Of a stretch of DNA of 16,194 nt, positions 1 through 5,426 are shown piece by piece. A model generated the notes under the pieces. That model had not been told where the DNA came from and ran no database searches. It saw only the letters and a list, made by a program, of their open reading frames with translations. The stretch lies in assembly GCA_002315655.1 (NCBI GenBank), contig DCHO01000072.1, positions 210-16,403 on the forward strand, given 5' to 3'. The stretch's first letter is position 1, and every line of letters starts with the position of its first letter. The translations under genes and the position numbers were made by a program. The stretch is from Christensenella sp. UBA1750. GTDB lineage: Bacteria > Bacillota > Clostridia > Christensenellales > UBA1750.

Positions 1-14
1 GTGTGAAAAAGAGT

Positions 15-57
15 AAGAAAAAGCAGAACCGCCACCCCTCGCACAGGTGACGGTTCT
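15..57 (-). terminator. Rho-independent terminator, minus strand
   Basis: On the minus strand, AGAACCGTCACC (57-46) pairs with GGTGGCGGTTCT (36-25), a 12-bp stem with one G-U pair and a 9-nt loop. It is followed by GC and then a T-rich tract (22-15). It ends the putative RNA started at about 112, or acts as the off-switch of a leader. Confidence 0.75.
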
Positions 58-112
58 TTGATAAGACCAACGCTTTGATGTAGGGCTAACCGCTTGTGCG
101 GCTCCCTTTCTG
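15..112 (-). ncRNA. Putative structured small RNA or riboswitch-like leader (unassigned)
   Basis: A perfect-consensus minus-strand promoter (119-147) would start a transcript near 112 that meets a strong terminator about 95 nt later (arms 57-46 and 36-25). In between is a stable hairpin: AGGGAGCCGC (107-98) pairs with GCGGTT (93-88) and CCCT (85-82), with an ACAA loop and a 2-nt bulge. No ATG-initiated reading frame is visible in this RNA. It could be a stand-alone small RNA or the 5' leader (riboswitch or attenuator) of a minus-strand gene beyond the left edge. I compared it by eye with preQ1, ZTP, fluoride, guanidine and T-box patterns and could not assign it. The architecture is seen directly; the function is unknown. 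Confidence 0.5.
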
Positions 113-118
113 TCTCTT

Positions 119-147
119 ATTATAAAAGCTGCCCTGTTGTTTGTCAA
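119..147 (-). promoter_or_regulatory. Consensus sigma-A promoter, minus strand
   Basis: On the minus strand, TTGACA (147-142), a 17-bp spacer and TATAAT (124-119) match the consensus exactly. It reads leftward into the structured RNA. It lies 24 bp from, and diverges from, the promoter of the first MATE gene. Confidence 0.8.
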
Positions 148-170
148 TAGGCGGTTTTTTGTTGTTTTGG

Positions 171-199
171 TTGTATTTTAATGGGATTTTTGCTATACT
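171..199 (+). promoter_or_regulatory. Extended -10 promoter of the first MATE gene
   Basis: TTGTAT (171-176), a 17-bp spacer and TATACT (194-199) preceded by TGC form an extended -10 promoter. Predicted initiation near 206 excludes the upstream in-frame ATG at 141 and supports the start at 246. Confidence 0.65.
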
Positions 200-245
200 A
201 ATCATCAGTGTGGCTCATTTTGACGAAGATTCGGGATTTTTTGCT

Positions 246-1640
246 ATGAGAAACGATTATTTATCGCGGTTGCGGGACGGGGAGAAGCTTTCTGTCGGCA
301 ACCAGATGCAGATGGTGGCGCAGCTTTCCCTGCCCGCCATTATGGCGCAGATCTCCTCCATTGTGATGCAGTACATTGATGCGTCCATGGTGGGGCGGCT
401 GGGCTCGGCGCAGTCCGCGTCCATCGGGCTGGTGGCCTCCTCCACCTGGCTGTTCGGCGGGCTGTGTTCCGCCGTGTATGCGGGCTTTACCGTGCTGGCG
501 GCGCAGAGCATCGGCGCGAAGGACGAAAAAGGCGCACGGCAGCTGATGAAGGAATCGCTGTGCGTGAGCTTTCTCTTTGCGCTTTTTATGGGGATTTTGG
601 GCGCGGCACTGTCCTCCGTGTGGCCGGTGTGGCTGGGTGGCGGGACGGACATTGTTGGGGATGCTTCCCGTTATTTCCTTGTGTATGTGCTGTTTTTGCC
701 GGTGGTGCATCTGAGCAACGCTTCCGGCGCGATGCTGCAGGCCAGCGGCAACATGAAAACGCCGTCGGTGTTGCACGTTCTCATGTGTTTGCTGGATGTT
801 GTGTTCAATCTGCTGCTCATCTTCCCGGAAAGCCATGTGTTTGGCATCCGCATCCCGGGGGCGAATTTAGGCGTGACGGGCGCGGCTTTGGGCACGGCGT
901 TGGCACAGGCCGTTGTGCTGCTGCTCATGCTGTTCTTCCTGCTGGTGAAATCGCCCATGCTGCACCTGCGAAAGGGCGAGGGACTGCATTTCAGTTTGCA
1001 GCACTTCAAGGCCGCATTCCGCATCTCGGTGCCCGTTGCGGCGGAATCCATGGTGATGAGCGGGGCGCAGGTGCTCTCCACGGGCATTGTCGCACCGCTG
1101 GGCACGGTGTCCATTGCGGCGAACTCCTTCGGCGTGACGGCAGAGAGCTTCTGCTATATGCCGGGCTACGGCATCGGCTCGGCGGCGGCCACCATCATCG
1201 GGCAGAGCATCGGTGCAAAGCGGCACGACCTGACAAAAAAGCTGGGCTGGATCAACATCGCCCTGGGTGTTGGTGTGATGACCGTGACGGGCGCAATGAT
1301 GTACCTTCTTGCACCGTACATGATCGGGCTGCTGTCGCCTGACCCGGAGGTTGTTGCGCTTGGCACGAAAATCCTGCGCATCGAGGCCTTCGCGGAGCCC
1401 TTCTATGCGGCCTCCATTGTGGCTTCCGGCGTGTTCCGCGGCGCGGGTGACACGCTGAAACCGGGCTTGATGAACCTGTGCAGTATGTGGCTGGTGCGTC
1501 TGCCGCTGGCGGCGTTCCTCGCGCCCCGCATCGGCTTAACCGGTGTGTGGATCGCCATGGCTATTGAACTGACCACAAGAGGCACACTGTTCCTCATCCG
1601 TATGATCCGCGGAAAATGGTTATTAAAGTCAGCCTTATAG
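246..1640 (+). CDS. MATE family multidrug/cation antiporter (first of two)
   Basis: A 464-residue integral membrane protein of the MATE (NorM/DinF-like) family, which exports organic cations or other toxic compounds in exchange for H+ or Na+. It shows the usual two-fold repeat of hydrophobic segments, about 12 helices. The MVGRLGSAQSASIG-type stretch near the N-terminus and the GAGDTLKPGL-type stretch before the last helices are typical. Length fits the family (about 450-480). The ATG at 246 was chosen because the frame's earlier ATG at 141 lies upstream of the promoter at 171-199. The ribosome binding site before 246 is weak, so the exact start is the least certain part. A second MATE gene follows after 115 bp with its own promoter. 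Substrate cannot be told from sequence. Confidence 0.9.
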   Translation: MRNDYLSRLRDGEKLSVGNQMQMVAQLSLPAIMAQISSIVMQYIDASMVGRLGSAQSASIGLVASSTWLFGGLCSAVYAGFTVLAAQSIGAKDEKGARQLMKESLCVSFLFALFMGILGAALSSVWPVWLGGGTDIVGDASRYFLVYVLFLPVVHLSNASGAMLQASGNMKTPSVLHVLMCLLDVVFNLLLIFPESHVFGIRIPGANLGVTGAALGTALAQAVVLLLMLFFLLVKSPMLHLRKGEGLHFSLQHFKAAFRISVPVAAESMVMSGAQVLSTGIVAPLGTVSIAANSFGVTAESFCYMPGYGIGSAAATIIGQSIGAKRHDLTKKLGWINIALGVGVMTVTGAMMYLLAPYMIGLLSPDPEVVALGTKILRIEAFAEPFYAASIVASGVFRGAGDTLKPGLMNLCSMWLVRLPLAAFLAPRIGLTGVWIAMAIELTTRGTLFLIRMIRGKWLLKSAL

Positions 1641-1708
1641 GAATAGAAAGAAAACAAAGATGAGTTAATCGTTTACGCAAGACGAGCTTTGAATTAACAG
1701 GGCTTGCC

Positions 1709-1736
1709 TTGCTTTTGTTTGCATAAGTGTTATGCT
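1709..1736 (+). promoter_or_regulatory. Extended -10 promoter of the second MATE gene
   Basis: TTGCTT (1709-1714), a 16-bp spacer and TATGCT (1731-1736) preceded by TGT. It lies between the two MATE genes and implies separate transcription of the second. Predicted initiation is about 1743, leaving a very short leader for an ATG at 1756, or about 30 nt if translation starts at 1774. Confidence 0.55.
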
Positions 1737-1755
1737 AAAACCATAATGACGGAAA

Positions 1756-3186
1756 ATGGGGTGGAACGGGTTTATGTCCGCTTTGTCGAAACTGTTTGCG
1801 GTGAAGGGCGTGGAATTTGACGAGGAAACGCCGAATACCGGGTCGCTGTATAAAAAGAGCCTCTCAATCGCGTGGCCGGCGGCGGTGGAAGGCGCGTTGC
1901 TCTCCATCATCGGCTCCATCGACACCATGATGGTGGGCAAATTGGGCAAGGCCGCCATCGCGGCGGTTGGCTTGGTGGGTCAGCCGCGCATGATTCTTCT
2001 GGTACTGGCACAGGCCCTGTGCGTGGGCACCACGGCCATTGTCGCCCGTAGAAAGGGCGCGGACGACCGGAAGGGCGCGAACGAGTGCTTCCGCCAGTCC
2101 ATGTTCATCATTACGCTGTTGGGATTGGTCTTGGGCGCAATCGGCTTCATTTTTGCCGAACCCTTTATTAAAATCGCGGGCGGCAACGAGGACACCCTGC
2201 AACTGGGCGTTGACTATTTTAAGGTCATTTGCGTGGGCATTCCCTGTAACTGCTGGCTGCTGTGCATCTGTGCGGCGTTCCGCGGCATCGGCAAAACGCG
2301 CATCACCATGGCGACCAACGTGATTGCCAACCTCATCAACGTGTTCTTCAACTATTGCTTAATCGGCGGGCACTTCGGCTTCCCGGCACTGGGGGTCAAG
2401 GGCGCGGCCATCGCCACCGTGATCGGCACGGTGATCGCCACCATTATCGGCTTCTACTTTGCCCTGCGGCCCTTCGGCTATCTCCGTCTGCGGCTCAACT
2501 TCAAAGAAAAGCTGGATGTGGAAACGCTCAAATCGCTGGTGTCCGTGGGCGGCTCCTCCGTTGCGGAATCCGTCTTCCTGCGCATTGGCTTCCTTATCAC
2601 CAACCGGCTTGTGGCCGACTTGGGCACGGACGCGCTGGCGGCGAATCAGGTGGTCTCGCAAGTCACGGGTCTGTCCTTCACATTAGGAGACGGCATCGCG
2701 GCGGCGGGCACGTCGCTGGTCGGGCAATCACTGGGCGCGGGGCGCAAGGACAAGGCCAAGGCGTACATCAAGATCACCCGCACGATCTCCTATTTCACCT
2801 CCGTTGCGCTGATGCTCTGCATTTTCTTCTTCCGCAGGGGGCTTGCGGAGCTGTTCACCGATGACGCGACGGTTATTGCGGGCGCGTCGGTGGCGTATCT
2901 GGTGGTGGTGCTGGGCATGATTCCGCAGAACGGCAGAATCGTGTTCTCCGGCTGCCTGCGCGGCGCGGGCGATGTGCGGTTCGTCGCCCTCATCTCGCTC
3001 TTTTCGGTGACGCTGCTGCGCCCCATCACCACATGGCTGCTGTGCTACCCCTTAAATTCCATGCTGCCCTTTTTGCAGCTCTCCTACACGGGCACATGGA
3101 TTTCCTTCCTCGTGGATTCGCTGGTGCGCGACTTTCTGCTGCTGCACCGCATCCGCACGGAAAAATGGGCGGATATCAAGCTATAA
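1756..3186 (+). CDS. MATE family efflux transporter (second of two)
   Basis: A 476-residue polytopic membrane protein (470 if the ATG at 1774 is used) of the MATE antiporter family. About 12 hydrophobic segments form two homologous halves. Family-like stretches are the SIDTMMVGKLG segment after the first helix and GQSLGAGRKDKA before the second bundle; a GCLRGAGDVR-type segment lies near the C-terminus. It is clearly diverged from the upstream MATE protein, so the pair is not a recent duplication. The start is ambiguous: 1756 has no good ribosome binding site and a very short leader, while 1774 is preceded by a purine-rich GGGGTGGAACGGG stretch. A strong terminator follows at 3199. Substrate unknown. 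Confidence 0.9.
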   Translation: MGWNGFMSALSKLFAVKGVEFDEETPNTGSLYKKSLSIAWPAAVEGALLSIIGSIDTMMVGKLGKAAIAAVGLVGQPRMILLVLAQALCVGTTAIVARRKGADDRKGANECFRQSMFIITLLGLVLGAIGFIFAEPFIKIAGGNEDTLQLGVDYFKVICVGIPCNCWLLCICAAFRGIGKTRITMATNVIANLINVFFNYCLIGGHFGFPALGVKGAAIATVIGTVIATIIGFYFALRPFGYLRLRLNFKEKLDVETLKSLVSVGGSSVAESVFLRIGFLITNRLVADLGTDALAANQVVSQVTGLSFTLGDGIAAAGTSLVGQSLGAGRKDKAKAYIKITRTISYFTSVALMLCIFFFRRGLAELFTDDATVIAGASVAYLVVVLGMIPQNGRIVFSGCLRGAGDVRFVALISLFSVTLLRPITTWLLCYPLNSMLPFLQLSYTGTWISFLVDSLVRDFLLLHRIRTEKWADIKL

Positions 3187-3198
3187 TTTCGCATAGAT

Positions 3199-3243
3199 AA
3201 AGGACTGCTTTTCCGGGTTTTCTTCGGAAAAGCAGTCCTTTTT
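3199..3243. terminator. Bidirectional rho-independent terminator
   Basis: A perfect 16-bp stem, AAAGGACTGCTTTTCC (3199-3214) with its complement at 3226-3241, has an 11-nt loop and runs into T residues on the plus strand. It sits between the convergent MATE gene and the glycoside hydrolase gene and probably serves both. Confidence 0.85.
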
Positions 3244-3252
3244 GGATGAATG

Positions 3253-5169
3253 CTATCTTTTCAGGATTACGACTGCGCCCTCGTTGTGGGGGAAGGACAG
3301 CGTGTTGCTTTTGTTAGTCACATTGCTGTGGACGGAATAGACTGCATCAATATGCCAGCCCTCCTGCAAGGTCAGGGTCGCTTTTTGCGCGAAGGGCTCA
3401 TAGTTGACCAGCACTAAGATGTGCGTGTTTTCATCTGCAATGTGCTCGGTGATGCCCACGGTGGGGAGATCGACAGAGGCGGCGCGGGCGAGGGCACGCA
3501 GGTTCATTTCCTCATAGAACCAGTGCAGCGGCGGGGTGGTCGCGCTGTCGGTCATGTCAGGCTCCACGGCGGTGGTGTTCTCGATGGGCGCAATCATGGT
3601 ATAGACCGTGCCCTTGCCGTAAGCGTTCTTCGCAAAGAGCGGTGCGCCGGTTTCGTCCGCACAGAGCACCTCTGCGCCCACCGATTCCATCACGAAATCA
3701 CAGGGGGAGGTGACGGCGAAGGCTTCGCCCCGCAACATCGCGGTGTGGGCGACGGGACGGGTGGCGCGGGTCAGCACGCGCAGACCCGTGAAGGAGGAGA
3801 AGGGCGACAGCAGCGCCGCACCGATGGAGAGATAGAGCTTTGCGCCCTGTTTTGCGCGTTCCAGCAGCTCACAGCACAGGTGGCGGGAAAGCGCGCCGTC
3901 CCCGGTCATGGAGGGCAGCAGGTAGGCACTCGCCTCGGGAATTTCCTCATCCGCCCACGCAAAGCGCAGGGTCATCCCGGCTTTTTTTGCTAAGATGAAG
4001 GAGCCGTAGGCCACCGCCCAAGCGTCCTGTCCCCGCGTCAGGATGCACACCGCATCGGTGATGGGGCGGGGGAGAGAAGCAATGGGCAGGGCTTCCACAA
4101 ATTCCGCAAAGCGGGTGAGCGTACCGAGAACAGGCTTTTTACTGCCGTCGGCATAGAAAAGTCCCAGCTCGCGTTCTACGGAGTTCCAGTCGTAGGGAGA
4201 ATCGGTCAATTCAATCTGTTCATTGGCACACCACCACATGAGCCCTCGGCAATTGTGGGCAAGCAGGGTGAAAAGACAGGCGTTGATGTAGTCGCAGGCC
4301 AATTCGTCCGCGATCATCATGGGGCCTAAGACCCCCAATTCCTCCGCAAAGCACGGGATGCCGCCGATGTCGGCATAATAGGTGGATTCTGCGGCGGCGT
4401 GCAGGGCGCTCTTCATGCGGTTCATAGGGTCGGTGTTGCAGTGCGCGGTGAAAAGCGGGTAAGGGTGCGTGGTGAGAATGTCCAGAAATTCCCCTTGATC
4501 CTGCATCCGCTGGCGCGGGCCGTTGGGGTTTAGGCCGTGCATCCCGGAGACGATGGGGCGCACGGGGTCTTCACAGCGGATGGCCATGGAAATGGTGGCG
4601 CACCAGACGTACATATCCTCGGTGATGGAAAACTGCCCCATGCAGTTGCACTCGTTGCCCAAGTCCCACGCGATGATGGCGGGATGCTCACGGAACCGCT
4701 TGACCATGTAGCGGACGAACTTGATTTCCCACTTCATCGCCATGGGATCGGAGAGCACGTTTTTCCCTTCCAGCAGTGGCGGCACGAACAGTCTGCCGCT
4801 CATCCAGCCGGTGAGCAGACCCACGATGAGTTTCAGGTGATACTTTTCCGCCAGGTCGCAGAAGGTCTGAAAACGCTGCACCATGGTTTCATCTACGCCC
4901 GCTCTGCCCGCCTCAGTGAAAGGAAGCAGCTTTTCGCCCATGCGGATCTCGCGCTCGACCCCGTTGCACGCATAGTGCATGGAAAGGGGCTGGAAATCGC
5001 TCCACAGCGGGAAAATGCGCAGGGTGTCGATCTTGTTTTCCGCAAGACGGGCAAAGTCTTTTTCCACGCATTGCTCGTCCCACTCGTGCCACATATGCAT
5101 CCCGGCGTTGGACGCCCAGTAGTTGCAGCCGATGAAGAAATTGCCTTGTGCAAAGGGTTTGCTGTTCAT
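3253..5169 (-). CDS. GH5-like (clan GH-A) glycoside hydrolase, cytoplasmic
   Basis: A 638-residue protein with a TIM-barrel glycosidase pattern and no signal peptide, so it probably acts on imported oligosaccharides. Residues 1-350 hold the barrel: RIFPLWSDF near 51, IIAWDLGNE with candidate acid/base Glu173, HPYP at 235-238, and IPCFAEELG with candidate nucleophile Glu276 or Glu277. Residues about 360-505 look like the Rossmann/trimerisation-type domain seen in GH42 beta-galactosidases. The last 60 residues look like a beta-sandwich. Mannosidase, mannanase, galactosidase or glucanase activity cannot be separated by eye. The ATG at 5169 follows AAAAGGAG (5184-5177) with 7-nt spacing. A terminator-like hairpin lies only a few bases upstream of that site, and the gene stands alone without transporter genes nearby. 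Confidence 0.85.
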   Translation of the reverse strand: MNSKPFAQGNFFIGCNYWASNAGMHMWHEWDEQCVEKDFARLAENKIDTLRIFPLWSDFQPLSMHYACNGVEREIRMGEKLLPFTEAGRAGVDETMVQRFQTFCDLAEKYHLKLIVGLLTGWMSGRLFVPPLLEGKNVLSDPMAMKWEIKFVRYMVKRFREHPAIIAWDLGNECNCMGQFSITEDMYVWCATISMAIRCEDPVRPIVSGMHGLNPNGPRQRMQDQGEFLDILTTHPYPLFTAHCNTDPMNRMKSALHAAAESTYYADIGGIPCFAEELGVLGPMMIADELACDYINACLFTLLAHNCRGLMWWCANEQIELTDSPYDWNSVERELGLFYADGSKKPVLGTLTRFAEFVEALPIASLPRPITDAVCILTRGQDAWAVAYGSFILAKKAGMTLRFAWADEEIPEASAYLLPSMTGDGALSRHLCCELLERAKQGAKLYLSIGAALLSPFSSFTGLRVLTRATRPVAHTAMLRGEAFAVTSPCDFVMESVGAEVLCADETGAPLFAKNAYGKGTVYTMIAPIENTTAVEPDMTDSATTPPLHWFYEEMNLRALARAASVDLPTVGITEHIADENTHILVLVNYEPFAQKATLTLQEGWHIDAVYSVHSNVTNKSNTLSFPHNEGAVVILKR

Positions 5170-5187
5170 TTGTGTACTCCTTTTCCT

Positions 5188-5222
5188 AAAAAGGTGTGCT
5201 GCTATTTGTCAGCGGCACACCT
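5188..5222 (-). terminator. Terminator or attenuator hairpin in front of the glycoside hydrolase gene
   Basis: On the minus strand, AGGTGTGCCGC (5222-5212) pairs with GCAGCACACCT (5202-5192), 11 bp with one G-U pair and a 9-nt loop, followed by a run of T. The T-run ends only a few bases before the AAAAGGAG ribosome binding site. It may terminate the upstream fusion gene. Alternatively it lies inside the glycosidase leader and controls it. I see no convincing promoter between it and the start codon. Confidence 0.6.
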
Positions 5223-5344
5223 GTATTTGGGTTACAGTGAAGGCTGCTTTTGTGCGGAATCCCTTGAGAGGGGGGCGGGGGAGACCCGCAGGTCGCCCCT
5301 GCCTGATGGAGCGAGCGAAGCGAGTGGAGCATGAGTGTTTTGAA

Positions 5345-5369
5345 CGAAACAGTCCAGTGGACTGTTTCG
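5345..5369. repeat. Perfect palindromic hairpin, possible dispersed repeat
   Basis: CGAAACAGTCC (5345-5355) and GGACTGTTTCG (5359-5369) are perfect complements around AGT. A GAGCGAGCGAAGCGAG stretch lies just upstream at 5309-5324. Such palindromes between genes often belong to short dispersed elements in Clostridia, but only one copy is in this window. Confidence 0.5.
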
Positions 5370-5388
5370 GAAAATAAGCCATGCGGAA

Positions 5389-5420
5389 CACCGGCACTCT
5401 CCCGACGGGGAGTGTCGGTG
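5389..5420. repeat. Imperfect hairpin just past the fusion gene stop codon
   Basis: CACCGGCACTCTCCC (5389-5403) pairs with GGGAGTGTCGGTG (5408-5420) with one G-U pair and one bulged T. It lies 7 nt beyond the stop of the minus-strand fusion gene. It lacks an adjacent T-run, so it is more likely an mRNA 3'-end stabiliser or part of the repeat region than a classical terminator. Confidence 0.45.
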
Positions 5421-5426
5421 CGCAAT

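Noticed and set aside
25..57. T-box leader (GGGGTGGCGG on the minus strand resembles the T-box GGGTGG)
   Set aside because: The transcript is only about 95 nt, with no specifier stem or ACCGCG continuation. The match is explained by the terminator stem.
141..245. In-frame N-terminal extension of the first MATE protein from the ATG at 141
   Set aside because: The extended -10 promoter at 171-199 lies inside this stretch, so the transcript would begin after that ATG. The extra residues are also unlike the family N-terminus.
464..1342. 292-codon frame inside the first MATE gene
   Set aside because: Out-of-frame shadow of a clear transporter gene in high-GC codons; soluble-looking, Arg/Gly/Ala/His-rich and without homology I recognise.
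1662..1698. GTTAAT...ATTAAC inverted repeat between the MATE genes as a terminator
   Set aside because: Only 6 bp of A/T-rich stem with a loop of about 20 nt and no T-run directly after it.
5186..5425. Short open frames (60-85 codons) in the 5170-5426 gap
   Set aside because: They run across the palindromes and the terminator hairpin and have repeat-derived composition. I read the block as non-coding repeat DNA.
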